The position numbers and the translations under genes were made by a program. A DNA stretch of 64,000 nucleotides, taken from Butyrivibrio sp. LC3010. Lineage in GTDB: Bacteria; Bacillota; Clostridia; Lachnospirales; Lachnospiraceae. The stretch covers positions 1 through 64,000 of the forward strand of contig NZ_AUJU01000008.1 in the NCBI RefSeq assembly GCF_000424385.1. The letters are read 5' to 3'. This document shows positions 8,182-17,238 of this stretch, one piece after another; position 1 is the first letter of the stretch; each line of letters opens with the position of its first letter. The notes beneath the pieces were generated by a model. The model ran no database searches. It saw nothing but the letters and a program-made list of their open reading frames with translations, and had not been told where the DNA came from.

Positions 8182-9195
8182 CTAGTGCTCATGAAGTTTA
8201 TAATCAACATCTTCATTTATCATCTCAAGCATTATCGCCGCAAATCGCGGATCAAACTGAGTTCCGGCGCCCTTCTCAAGCTCTTCTTTGACAACATCCT
8301 GCGAGATAACGCCTCTATAGCTTCTGTTACTTGTCATGGCATCATAGGCATCTGCAACGGCGATGATCCTTGCCTCCTCGGGAATTTCCTCCCCGGATAA
8401 TCCATCGGGATAGCCTCTGCCATCATAGCGTTCGTGATGCCACCTGGCTCCAATGAAAAGTTTGGGCATCTCTTCAATATTCTGCAGAATCTTCGCACCC
8501 CTGCCGGGATGTGTTTTTATCTTCTCAAACTCTTCATCTGTGAGTTTTCCGGGCTTATTGATTACCGCATCCGGCACTCCGATTTTTCCCACATCATGAA
8601 GAAGTCCCATCATATATATTTCTTCCTGACTTTCAAAAGAGTAACCTGCTCTTTTTGCGATTTCCCTGGAGTATTCGGCAACTCTTCCTGAATGTCCCTT
8701 TGTATAAGCATCCTTAGCATCTATGGCATCTGCCAGGGTCTGCACCACATGAAGAGACATACCTTCTATTTCTTTCGTCTTTCTCTCAACTTCAGCATGT
8801 AGATCACGCTGGAGTCTTATAAGATCGATCAGGTGTCTGACACGAAGCGTTAATACTTCAGCTGCAAAGGGCTTTCTTATAAAATCCATAGCTCCCAAAG
8901 ATAGCCCGACTGTCTCTGCAGCACAATCATCATTCGCAGTGAAAAAAATAACCGGTATCTCCTTTTTTCCGTTTTCTTTTTCCCATTCACGAAGAAGTCT
9001 CATGGTCTCAAAACCATCAAGCTCAGGCATTTTAATATCCAAAAGAAGCATATCTATCGGATTTTTCGTTACATAATCCAGCAAAAGCCTGCCGCTTTTC
9101 AGGCATGTAACCTTGAAGCCGGCTTCTGAAAGAACAGTATTGGCACTCCTTAATATAATTGCATCATCATCTACAACTACTACACGCTCTTCCAT
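8182..9195 (-). CDS. Response regulator with HD-GYP phosphodiesterase domain
   Basis: The product is a cytoplasmic two-component output protein of 337 residues. A receiver domain (1-125) has the acidic pair DDD, the phosphoacceptor Asp in LLLDIKMPELDG and the KPF lysine. After a helix linker comes an HD-GYP domain (about 150-337) with HDVGKIG near 200 and the HP..G and HHE motifs. HD-GYP proteins hydrolyse cyclic-di-GMP to pGpG or GMP. The start at 9195 has an AAGGA ribosome site; a longer frame to 9246 has no site. It is the last gene of a three-gene set with a solute-binding lipoprotein and a hybrid kinase, so it is a plausible output of that kinase. Confidence 0.9.
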   Translation of the reverse strand: MEERVVVVDDDAIILRSANTVLSEAGFKVTCLKSGRLLLDYVTKNPIDMLLLDIKMPELDGFETMRLLREWEKENGKKEIPVIFFTANDDCAAETVGLSLGAMDFIRKPFAAEVLTLRVRHLIDLIRLQRDLHAEVERKTKEIEGMSLHVVQTLADAIDAKDAYTKGHSGRVAEYSREIAKRAGYSFESQEEIYMMGLLHDVGKIGVPDAVINKPGKLTDEEFEKIKTHPGRGAKILQNIEEMPKLFIGARWHHERYDGRGYPDGLSGEEIPEEARIIAVADAYDAMTSNRSYRGVISQDVVKEELEKGAGTQFDPRFAAIMLEMINEDVDYKLHEH

Positions 9196-9324
9196 TAAAT
9201 ATCCTTTCTGATGACACCTGGCAATCACAAAATCCGCCATGGGCAATATTGGTTCACCATAAAACCAAACACACCTATGTTATCCCATGATTTTCTATTC
9301 ACACCAGATTACACATGTCTACAA

Positions 9325-10638
9325 TCATTGATCCCACAAGCTTCCATAGGCACCAACAGCCTCATCCACAGTCATGGTGCCGTTTGCAACCTTATAAGCA
9401 GCTGCACGAAACTCCTTGTTAACAGCATCATTAAGTCCCGTTTCCTGATAACTGAAAGCCCGGTCCTCCGGAAATCCTTCAAGAGACGAATAGACTTCAT
9501 CCAGTGAAAAATCATTGGTTGGAGTAATAAGTCTCTTGATTGCAGCCATGTTGCCCAGTTCTTTTTCTCTCATAAGGAATCTAATGAATTCATTTGTCAT
9601 ATCCAGGTTGGCGCTGTTTTTATTTACGCTGAAAAACAGGTTGACCGAATCCAGGAAATACCCGCCATCATCTCCAATCGGTACCACGAAAAATTTGTAC
9701 TTAAACGGATTTGCAAGAAAAGCCTCTGACTTACTCTCACGCTTTTGTGTACCGGAAACCATATCTCCGCTTCCAAGCATAATAGGAACATCTCCCTCGA
9801 AAAAGCGCATGATTACTGCATCATAATCATCAGCGATTTCATCTGTGCAGACACCGGGATTCAAATATCCCTCATCCACAAAGGTCTTTATCTTCTCAAG
9901 AGCAGGGCGCATCATCTCTCCCGCGGACTTCTCCATAGAATTAAGAGAAGCCACCGATTCCGGATTTTTCAGGACACTGTCGCAAAAAAGAGGAAATGAA
10001 AAAGCATAATACATTCCTGCCACAGTGGTTCCGTTTGCTCCCATAACAGGCGTTTCGTAGCCTGCTGCCTTCAGCTTGTTACATACATCAACAAGCTCCT
10101 TGTAATTCCCGGGAACCTTAAGGGAGTTCTTTTCAAAAATATCCATATTCACAAGCATACCATATGACCTTGTGAAAATAGGAAGCATTATGACATCTCC
10201 GTTTTCAAGGCTCCACCTTGCTCCTTTTCGTATGCACTCCAAATCAATATTAAGTTCAGGATCAGACAAAATCTCAGCATTGTCCAAAACCGGCTTCATT
10301 CTCTCTTCGTCAAGCATCCATGATGCCGTGACGTAAATATCAGGAGCTTCATCACTCATAAGTGCACTGGCAATGGTATTATCGTAATCATCCAGATAAA
10401 CATAATTGAGACTTGCATTTGGATAGTATTCATAGAAGCGCTCAAATTCGCTCTCGAGTGATTCAAAATTTGAATAGCTTCCGGCAACCTTGATTTTGCA
10501 GGTTGTTTCTGTTGGCAACGCAGGTTTGAATTCTGCATTTTTATCTTGTTTTTGTCCGCAGGCAGAAGTACCTATTACCATTACCATGGCAAGTATTGAT
10601 GCCATAATTCTTTTTGCATTTACTTTCTTAACAAACAT
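9325..10638 (-). CDS. Extracellular solute-binding lipoprotein (family 1) in a kinase operon
   Basis: This 437-residue protein has a signal peptide and lipobox (GTSAC, Cys27), so it is tethered outside the membrane. The body has the layout of sugar-type binding proteins of ABC systems: an N-terminal ITVAGSYS-like strand, the FEGDVPIMLGSGDM hinge-like segment, and a C-terminal helical lobe. No permease or ATPase gene lies near. Instead its start codon overlaps the hybrid kinase stop by one base (TAATG), which points to translational coupling. The likely role is ligand capture for the kinase rather than transport; that is an inference from context. The ligand is unknown. Confidence 0.85.
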   Translation of the reverse strand: MFVKKVNAKRIMASILAMVMVIGTSACGQKQDKNAEFKPALPTETTCKIKVAGSYSNFESLESEFERFYEYYPNASLNYVYLDDYDNTIASALMSDEAPDIYVTASWMLDEERMKPVLDNAEILSDPELNIDLECIRKGARWSLENGDVIMLPIFTRSYGMLVNMDIFEKNSLKVPGNYKELVDVCNKLKAAGYETPVMGANGTTVAGMYYAFSFPLFCDSVLKNPESVASLNSMEKSAGEMMRPALEKIKTFVDEGYLNPGVCTDEIADDYDAVIMRFFEGDVPIMLGSGDMVSGTQKRESKSEAFLANPFKYKFFVVPIGDDGGYFLDSVNLFFSVNKNSANLDMTNEFIRFLMREKELGNMAAIKRLITPTNDFSLDEVYSSLEGFPEDRAFSYQETGLNDAVNKEFRAAAYKVANGTMTVDEAVGAYGSLWDQ

Positions 10639-13466
10639 TAATTGTCCTCCAGTATCCCCGGTATCAGGTCATAGTCAAAATCATCAACAGCTTTTTTGAG
10701 TGATTCAAACCGCTCTCTTTCCTCCTCGGGAAATCTATAGGCTTCAAGAGATTTCACGGTATTCACCACGCTATCGTAATCAAATGATGCACAAAATTCT
10801 GATAGTTCTTCATATGCCTTTTTCATATCCTGCTCTGAAATAAGCGGTCTCTCATCATTTGTTTCAGCCTTTACCTCTTCGCTCTTTCTATCCCTTATAG
10901 GCTCAAGATCTTTAACAAGTTCCTTGTACATATAAAGGAGATTTCCTAATTCATTTTCAAGAGTTTCCACATCCCCTGACTCACCTGCCTTCTCAAGGCG
11001 GGCTGCAAAATCTCCAAGCCTTTGGGCCCCGATCATTCTTGAGGTACTCTTTAGAGCATGGACCTTGACCGTAGTATTCTTATAATCTTTTGCCTTCCAG
11101 TACTTTTCAATTTCATCCGCATTCTTCCCGGCGGAATCAAGATAAGCCTTCAGAGTGAACATATATGTATCATTGCTTCCGCAGTAAGTAAGACCTGTAT
11201 TCACATCAATCGATTCCAGTTCCCAGATGAAATCCGGTATAAAGTTATCATCTTCCACGACATTTTCATCTGAAGAATTGATCTTATCCTCCGGAAGATA
11301 CTGAAGCAGCATCGCTTCAAGCCTGTCCGGATCAATAGGTTTAGTTATATAATCATCAAATCCTGCATTTATATACATTTCACGCATACCTGAAATAGCA
11401 TTGGCGGTTAGACATATTATCGGAGTCTTGGCATTTGAAGAATCATTAATTGTTCTCATTTCCTTAAGTGTCTCGATACCGTCCTTTTCAGGCATCATAT
11501 GATCAAGGAAAATGACATCATAATGATTTTTTCTATAAAGAGATATGCCTTCATCTCCGCTGCTTCCTGTATCTATCTGTACTTTAGTGCACTTTAACAG
11601 ATTTTTGAAAACAGACAGATTTACGATAGTATCATCAACCACAAGCACCTTTGCATTGGGAGCAGAAAAGCTCTCCCGGTACTTCTTTCTTTCTGAAACA
11701 GTACGCTTAAAGGTCTCCTCATAATTTCCTATGGGTTTCCAGTCTTTTACGCCCTGCACCAGCTTAAAAGAAAAAGTCGACCCTTTTCCGTATTCACTCT
11801 CAACTTCTATGTGGCTTCCCATCATATCGAGAAAGCTCTGGGCAATACTCATTCCAAGTCCTGTTCCTTCAATATTCCTGTTTCTATTTTCTTCTATACG
11901 CTCAAAAGCCTTAAACAGACTCTTCATATCCTCCGGCTTTATACCAATTCCGGTATCGCTGACACTTATGAGAAGCCTTACCGAATCAGGATTATCTTCC
12001 ATTTTTTCAAAGCCGACCTTAAAGGTAACAGAGCCTTCTTTTGTATATTTCACAGCATTTGAAAGTATATTTGTGATAACCTGCTTTATGCGGATTTCAT
12101 CTCCATTCATTATCATAGGGATATTCCTGTCCACATCCAGATTAAATAAAAGCCCCTTGTCCGCAGCTTTTCCCTGAACCATGTTCACCAGGTCATTCAG
12201 CATGGAAACAAAATTGTAATCCACACATATAATGTCCATTTTGCCCGCTTCTATTTTAGAAAAATCAAGAATATCATTGATAATCCCAAGCAGAGTTTTC
12301 CCGGCTGTCCTGATACTCTCGGAATACGCAACAATTTCTTCCTCGCGGCTATTACGCAGAACCATCTCATTAAGTCCAAGGATAGCATTCATGGGCGTTC
12401 TGATATCATGTGACATGGTAGATAAAAAGTGAGATTTAGCCTCATTCGCCTGATTTGCCTCCTCCGCAGCTTCTACCAGCTTTTTGTTGTAGAACATAAG
12501 CACCAGATAATTGAAAACAAGAAGCCCCATAAGACCAAGGGTAACCATACCCAGCAGCAGCCAGTCTACAACACTATTCGTTGCCTTCAGTTCAACAGAC
12601 GGTATATATGAAAGAAGAAACCAGGTATTCATCGATTTAATAGGAGTATATGAAATTACACATTCCTCTCCTTTTGAATTCATCATTGTCATGATCCCGG
12701 TCCTGGTCGTAACCATGTCCGTCATTTTTTTATAATCTGTGATATTCACATCGTTATAGGATTTATAATATTCAAAAAAATTGGAATTTTTCAGAGATTT
12801 ACCATGTACCAGATAATCTCCGTCTTTATTAATTAGAGAAATCTCAACATTTTCATACTCACCTTTTAGAAAGACAAACTTATCCTCCAACATGCTTACC
12901 GGTTCAACGCGCATCAAAAGCGCTTCTTTAGTCTTCCCGTTATCCTCATCCAGTATGGTGACATAATTCATGAATGCAATTGACTGTACCCCATTCTGGG
13001 GATTCGTATATGCCCTTGTCAGACTGATAACTCCATCTTCTCTGCTGATTTCATCCAGATTGTCAAAGAGATTGATCTTGTGGTATGAAACCGAAAAATC
13101 ATTTGGGTCCTTGGAGGACGGATGCGTAGATATTCCGCTTTTTGAAGTTTCATCCAATAGTATCAGATGGCCATAGATAACCGGTAAAATCTTAGCCTTT
13201 CTGATAAATGAAATCGCTTCCTCAGCAGTCATAGGCGTTCCCGCTTCAGCTGAACGATTAATATAATTTGCCCATATATCACAAAGATGCTGCTCATCCT
13301 CAAGATAGTTCGTGATAATCTGTTCGGCAGTGACAGTCATTTTCTCAAAAGCCACGATAACGCTCTCATTGCTCTCACGCATCTTGGCATTGGCATATTG
13401 AATTATGAAAAAAAGTATCAACACCATTATTGCCAGGTCGATAACAATGATAAGCGTTTTCTTCAC
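10638..13466 (-). CDS. Hybrid sensor histidine kinase with receiver and HPt domains
   Basis: The protein has 942 residues. Transmembrane helix 1 is about 5-25, an extracellular sensor (Cache-like) spans 30-295, and helix 2 is 300-326. The kinase core has His353 (SHDIRTP), the N box with Asn470, and the G boxes DTGIG and GTGLG (505-538). A receiver follows (605-722) with phosphoacceptor Asp655 and KPID, then an HPt domain with His803 (KVHALKS). This is a full intramolecular phosphorelay. It heads an operon with a binding lipoprotein and an HD-GYP regulator, which could receive phosphate from the HPt. All phosphorelay residues are intact. The start has GAGG close upstream. The stimulus is not known. 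Confidence 0.92.
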   Translation of the reverse strand: MKKTLIIVIDLAIMVLILFFIIQYANAKMRESNESVIVAFEKMTVTAEQIITNYLEDEQHLCDIWANYINRSAEAGTPMTAEEAISFIRKAKILPVIYGHLILLDETSKSGISTHPSSKDPNDFSVSYHKINLFDNLDEISREDGVISLTRAYTNPQNGVQSIAFMNYVTILDEDNGKTKEALLMRVEPVSMLEDKFVFLKGEYENVEISLINKDGDYLVHGKSLKNSNFFEYYKSYNDVNITDYKKMTDMVTTRTGIMTMMNSKGEECVISYTPIKSMNTWFLLSYIPSVELKATNSVVDWLLLGMVTLGLMGLLVFNYLVLMFYNKKLVEAAEEANQANEAKSHFLSTMSHDIRTPMNAILGLNEMVLRNSREEEIVAYSESIRTAGKTLLGIINDILDFSKIEAGKMDIICVDYNFVSMLNDLVNMVQGKAADKGLLFNLDVDRNIPMIMNGDEIRIKQVITNILSNAVKYTKEGSVTFKVGFEKMEDNPDSVRLLISVSDTGIGIKPEDMKSLFKAFERIEENRNRNIEGTGLGMSIAQSFLDMMGSHIEVESEYGKGSTFSFKLVQGVKDWKPIGNYEETFKRTVSERKKYRESFSAPNAKVLVVDDTIVNLSVFKNLLKCTKVQIDTGSSGDEGISLYRKNHYDVIFLDHMMPEKDGIETLKEMRTINDSSNAKTPIICLTANAISGMREMYINAGFDDYITKPIDPDRLEAMLLQYLPEDKINSSDENVVEDDNFIPDFIWELESIDVNTGLTYCGSNDTYMFTLKAYLDSAGKNADEIEKYWKAKDYKNTTVKVHALKSTSRMIGAQRLGDFAARLEKAGESGDVETLENELGNLLYMYKELVKDLEPIRDRKSEEVKAETNDERPLISEQDMKKAYEELSEFCASFDYDSVVNTVKSLEAYRFPEEERERFESLKKAVDDFDYDLIPGILEDN

Positions 13467-13671
13467 GCCTCAACCTCCCGATGCTGGTCAAAAAGTTTGC
13501 AATTATGTAAGGCTGATATAAAACAAGTTACACTAACAAAAACTCAGTAAATATATTTCAATTATACAAATCCCTTCATGAAAAATAGAGTAATAAACTA
13601 TGAAAAAACAATTAAAATTATGTAAGAACAAGCTCCTATTGGCTAAACAAAAACATATAAAGCGAAAAAAA

Positions 13672-13694
13672 CTCCGCCTCTAAAAAGGGCGGAG
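13672..13694 (-). terminator. Rho-independent terminator after the aldo/keto reductase
   Basis: CTCCGCC (13672-13678) pairs with GGCGGAG (13688-13694). On the minus strand the stem is followed by seven T. The gene stop is 24 nt upstream. Confidence 0.85.
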
Positions 13695-13717
13695 ATTTTT
13701 ATGCAGCTGATTATGTT

Positions 13718-14893
13718 TTAATGTACCAGAACCTTTCTCGCAATATCTATTCCGATCTTATATGGTAATGGTCTTAAGTCTCTGTCAGCTTCCTTAAGCT
13801 TTTCTCTGATATTTAAATGCTGAGGGCAGTGCTGCTCACACTTACCACATTCAATGCACTGGGAAGCAAAACCGGGTTCTTTTCTAAGTCCCATATTCTG
13901 TGCAAATTCAAATCTTGCTGCAGATTTCTTCTCCATGTACATCAGGTTGTAATAATGGAAGTTACCGGGAATATCTACTCCCTTAGGGCATGGCATGCAA
14001 TATCTGCAGCCGGTACATCCTACCTTTTCCCTCTCCTTTATTATCTTTTTAATTCTGTCTACTAATTTATAATCCGCATCTGCAAAGATTCCGGGAGTAG
14101 TCTCTGATGCTATTCTAATATTTTCATCAAGCATCTCCATGGAGTTCATTCCTGAAAGTACACAGGTAACCTCCGGTTGATTCCAAAGCCATTTTAATCC
14201 CAGCTCAGCCGGAGAATACTTTGTGGAATGAGCTGCCAGCTCTTCCTTAGCCTTAGTGGGAAGATTAACCAGCTTGCCTCCTCTTAAGGGTTCCATTATC
14301 ACAACAGGTATTCCCTTCTTTGCAGCTGCATCGAGACCCTTTCTTCCTGCCTGGGAATTTTCGTCCAGATAATTGTACTGGATCTGACAGAAATCCCAAT
14401 CATAGGCATTTAATATTTTCAAAAACATATCTGTGTCGCCATGATAAGAAAAGCCTATATTTCTAATCTCTCCGGATGCTTTTTTATCCTTGATCCACTG
14501 CTCTATTCCAAGGCTCTTAAGGTGCTCCCACTCGCTGTAATCTGTGAACATATGCATAAGATAATAGTCTATGTAATCTGTTCTGAGGCGTGCAAGCTCA
14601 TCTCTGAAAGTCTTCTCTATCTGCTTATCTGAACGCATAAGATATTGCGGAAGCTTTGTGGCTATACTCACATCTTTTCTTTTACCTGATTCTTCAAGTA
14701 TGCGTCCAAGGCACTCTTCGCTTCCGGGATAAATATATGCCGTGTCAAAATAATTGATCCCTGACTCAATTGCATGAAGTATCTCGCCCTTGGTCTTATC
14801 ATAATCAATAGCGGTCCCCTTCTTTGTAAAACGCATACATCCATATCCCAACTGGGATATATCTTTTCCATACCTGTCTTTTCTGTACTGCAT
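13718..14893 (-). CDS. Aldo/keto reductase with C-terminal ferredoxin-type 4Fe-4S domain
   Basis: This cytoplasmic oxidoreductase has 391 residues. The N-terminal 280 residues form the aldo/keto reductase barrel, with the catalytic Asp-Tyr-Lys-His set in DTAYIYPG, TKLP and LMHMF. The C-terminal 95 residues carry two cysteine clusters, GCTGCRYCMPCP near residue 296 and CIECGKCEQHCP near 349, as in bacterial ferredoxin-like cluster-binding domains. Such enzymes are common in anaerobes; physiological substrates are mostly unknown. Two ATGs are possible; GGAGG at 14902-14906 fits the second (8 nt spacing), giving 14893. The leader is a nested hairpin element described separately, so expression may be controlled by RNA structure. 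Confidence 0.9.
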   Translation of the reverse strand: MQYRKDRYGKDISQLGYGCMRFTKKGTAIDYDKTKGEILHAIESGINYFDTAYIYPGSEECLGRILEESGKRKDVSIATKLPQYLMRSDKQIEKTFRDELARLRTDYIDYYLMHMFTDYSEWEHLKSLGIEQWIKDKKASGEIRNIGFSYHGDTDMFLKILNAYDWDFCQIQYNYLDENSQAGRKGLDAAAKKGIPVVIMEPLRGGKLVNLPTKAKEELAAHSTKYSPAELGLKWLWNQPEVTCVLSGMNSMEMLDENIRIASETTPGIFADADYKLVDRIKKIIKEREKVGCTGCRYCMPCPKGVDIPGNFHYYNLMYMEKKSAARFEFAQNMGLRKEPGFASQCIECGKCEQHCPQHLNIREKLKEADRDLRPLPYKIGIDIARKVLVH

Positions 14894-14913
14894 AGTCATA
14901 ACCTCCGTACCTG

Positions 14914-14999
14914 GTCCTAAGGGCTACAGCTTACGGTTATTAGGCATGAGGAGGATCCCATTTATGGGATGAGTCCTACTGTCATTGATTCCTTAGGAC
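14914..14999 (-). promoter_or_regulatory. Structured mRNA leader of the aldo/keto reductase, possible riboswitch
   Basis: On the minus strand GTCCTAAGG (plus 14991-14999) pairs perfectly with CCTTAGGAC (plus 14914-14922) across about 70 nt. Inside are a hairpin ATCCCA-TAAA-TGGGAT (14955-14970), an AGGA/TCCT pair around it (14949-14952 with 14974-14977) and a possible ACAG/CTGT pair. The closing stem ends 7 nt before the GGAGG ribosome site. It matches no riboswitch class I can recall. Confidence 0.5.
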
Positions 15000-15110
15000 T
15001 TTTTACCTGTTTCATAATTTAGCAACATTTTATTGTGTGCAATTTATATATACAAATATATAACTTTTATCATCAAAAGTAAATGCTTCCGGGAAATCCT
15101 TTATATATCA

Positions 15111-15146
15111 AAAATGACATGCCATAATACTCAGGCATGTCATTTT
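15111..15146 (-). terminator. Rho-independent terminator after the L,D-transpeptidase-like gene
   Basis: A perfect 13-bp stem (AAAATGACATGCC with GGCATGTCATTTT) around a 10-nt loop lies 40 nt beyond the stop and is T-rich in both directions. Confidence 0.85.
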
Positions 15147-15185
15147 TGTATGGAAAAATATGGATAGGAAATAAGCAATTTATGT

Positions 15186-15935
15186 TTAGAAGCTTGCTCC
15201 AAGGTTACTGACAGAATCAATAACCACTACACAGCCGTATTTCACATGCTGCATAACAAACTTCATCTGATTTTCAGGTATTGCAATACTGCCCCCTGTA
15301 TACGGTTTTCTTGCACCAAGGCAGTGAAGGAAAATTGCCGAACCTTTTCCTGCCTCTCCTTCCTTGTTGTAATCTATATTCAAGCAGTATCGGTACTCTC
15401 TGATATAATCTGCTATATGTCTGCTATCTGCTACATCAAGATCTGGATAATCGTTTATATCTACCATCTCGTTGTAGTGCATTCCCGATGCCTCATCACC
15501 GGACCAATAATCATTCTCATCAACCTGTATGTAATTCATTGAGCATCCTGGATCCTCGGCTATTCCAAAGGCTTTGTCGAAAGTGAAAACTCCCTGGGGA
15601 GTCATACCATCTCCTTCCCTTGTTTTGCCAAGGCCGTTTTTGCCAATATAGCCAGGTGTTGTCATGATCATCTGCCATTTTCCGTCTGCATCTTTTTCAT
15701 GCATGGAAACCCAGGCTGTTGTACCTTCATAGTTGGCTACCACAAATAGCTGATCTGCATTTTCAGCCTCCGGCATGTCTGCAACCCATTCGGGAGATTC
15801 CCGAAGCTGAGTCACTACTGCCGTATCCTTTGTCACAGGATCTGAAGCTTTGCTGAAACTCTTGAAAGTACATCCGGTAAAAGTAAATACCAGAGCATAT
15901 ACTGCCATTATTTTTACAAATAAAACGGTCCTCAA
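15186..15935 (-). CDS. L,D-transpeptidase (YkuD-like) lipoprotein with Ser at the catalytic Cys position
   Basis: This 249-residue protein has a short signal with lipobox FTGC (Cys22). The body (about 60-245) follows the YkuD fold: MTTPGYIGKNG, the substrate-loop region and the catalytic stretch IFLHCLGA..TGGSIAIP (His204, Ser216). In the family the segment is S/T-x-G-C-I-A/R, where the Cys forms the acyl-enzyme with peptidoglycan stem peptides. Here the codon is AGT (Ser), one base from TGT. The enzyme may be inactive, a binding protein, or mechanistically altered. The start is TTG with AGAGG 7 nt upstream; the next in-frame ATG has no ribosome site and would spoil the signal. The gene is monocistronic. 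Confidence 0.78.
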   Translation of the reverse strand: MRTVLFVKIMAVYALVFTFTGCTFKSFSKASDPVTKDTAVVTQLRESPEWVADMPEAENADQLFVVANYEGTTAWVSMHEKDADGKWQMIMTTPGYIGKNGLGKTREGDGMTPQGVFTFDKAFGIAEDPGCSMNYIQVDENDYWSGDEASGMHYNEMVDINDYPDLDVADSRHIADYIREYRYCLNIDYNKEGEAGKGSAIFLHCLGARKPYTGGSIAIPENQMKFVMQHVKYGCVVVIDSVSNLGASF

Positions 15936-16094
15936 AACACAAACCTCTGATACATAAGTAATAATGTTAACTTACCAGCGAACATGTATCTTAGTATAAA
16001 AGGGACTGTCCAACAGATGTCCAACAAGGAAAAACATTAATTATAATTACCTTGATTCCCCATGCCTCAAATAAACAGCACAGGTTTTAGTTAA

Positions 16095-17057
16095 TTAAAA
16101 TAGTCCGTATTCTTTAAGAAAGGAATCAACAAAGGCCATATACTCTTCCTTGTCATCAACGATTCCTCTGATATGGCTACTGTCAATAATCGCCATTTCT
16201 TTATCCTCGGTTCCAACATTTTCATATACCTCTTCCACCATATCCGGCAGGCATACTTCATCTCTGTCAGAAATAAGAATCATTGTCGGAAGCTTATCAT
16301 TTTTGACCGCTTTAACTGTATCTCCGTCAGCATAATCAATTCCTTTAAAAAGCTTCATATATATTTTACTGGTGGCAATGAGATAATTGGACATAGGTGA
16401 ATATGCACCCTTTGGTCCATCACCAAACATTAATCTCAGAAAGCTTTCCATACCAGGAACCGGACTGTCACATATAACCGCATCTGCAGCGTCCACTTCT
16501 CCCGGTGTCACATTTGATGCATATAAAGCCGTAGTCTGGCCGCCCATTGACTGCCCGTGAACAATTACTTTAGATTTTCCAAGCTCAGTTCTCGCGTACG
16601 TAACAAGTGCCTTAACATCCCTCTGCTCATGAATTCCAAAGGTGACCTTTTTATCCGGATTCTTTCCATGCCCTCTCTGATCATAGGTTATAACATCGAA
16701 TCCTCTCTCCAGATAAGCTTCTGCCCAAGGTGCATTAAATACTCTGTCTCCGCCTGCACCGTGAACAAGAATAACGCATTTATCGCTGCCATTATCATAA
16801 TACGTACCGGGAATCTCGTTTCCATCCTCTGCTGTAACGCTTATGTCCTGCCCCGTATACCTGCTCTGGAATCCTTCAAGATCATAATTCCACATCTCAA
16901 GCTGCAAAACACTATTAGCTACTGTATCGTTATTTCTGTTTTGGTATAGAATCTGGTCAGTAACATATCCGCCCATAGCTACAGATCCGCCAACTACCAG
17001 TACTGCCACCGCACTCACTGCGATAATCAGTACTTTCTTAAGTATTCCCTTTTTCAT
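16095..17057 (-). CDS. Membrane-anchored alpha/beta hydrolase
   Basis: This 320-residue protein has an N-terminal hydrophobic helix (about 8-29) that should anchor it outside the cell. The hydrolase fold shows the oxyanion segment LVHGAGGDR (98-105), the nucleophile elbow HGQSMGG with Ser170, an acid in ISDRDE (about 263) and a His in DSSHIRG (about 292). The set is complete, so esterase or peptidase-like activity is expected. It resembles the extracellular hydrolases of the BAAT/DUF-type alpha/beta family common in Lachnospiraceae. The natural substrate is unknown. It has its own ribosome site (GGAGAAG) and is 137 nt ahead of the transpeptidase-like gene's start, probably as a separate unit. 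Confidence 0.85.
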   Translation of the reverse strand: MKKGILKKVLIIAVSAVAVLVVGGSVAMGGYVTDQILYQNRNNDTVANSVLQLEMWNYDLEGFQSRYTGQDISVTAEDGNEIPGTYYDNGSDKCVILVHGAGGDRVFNAPWAEAYLERGFDVITYDQRGHGKNPDKKVTFGIHEQRDVKALVTYARTELGKSKVIVHGQSMGGQTTALYASNVTPGEVDAADAVICDSPVPGMESFLRLMFGDGPKGAYSPMSNYLIATSKIYMKLFKGIDYADGDTVKAVKNDKLPTMILISDRDEVCLPDMVEEVYENVGTEDKEMAIIDSSHIRGIVDDKEEYMAFVDSFLKEYGLF

Positions 17058-17173
17058 TTCCCCAACTTCTCCTTTTAATAGTTTCCTGAATTCACCTTAT
17101 AAAATATAAGATAGACGCAACTATTAAATCATACCATAGGAAACGAAATAGTGTGCTCAAAAAAAATAAAAAA

Positions 17174-17214
17174 TTCCGCCAGAAAAATGGTTCTTCACCT
17201 TTTTACTGCCGGAA
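17174..17214 (-). terminator. Terminator closing the nitrogen-assimilation cluster
   Basis: TTCCGCCAG (17174-17182) pairs with CTGCCGGAA (17206-17214) with one mismatch. The minus-strand stem is followed by TTTTTTATTTTTTTT. It lies 25 nt beyond the gltD stop. Confidence 0.8.
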
Positions 17215-17238
17215 GTTTTTATTTATATTACTATTTCC

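Noticed and set aside
13600..13683. 27-codon lysine-rich plus-strand frame (starts MKKQLKLCKNK)
   Set aside because: No ribosome site before it, and its end runs into the terminator of the convergent reductase gene; likely chance in AT-rich DNA.
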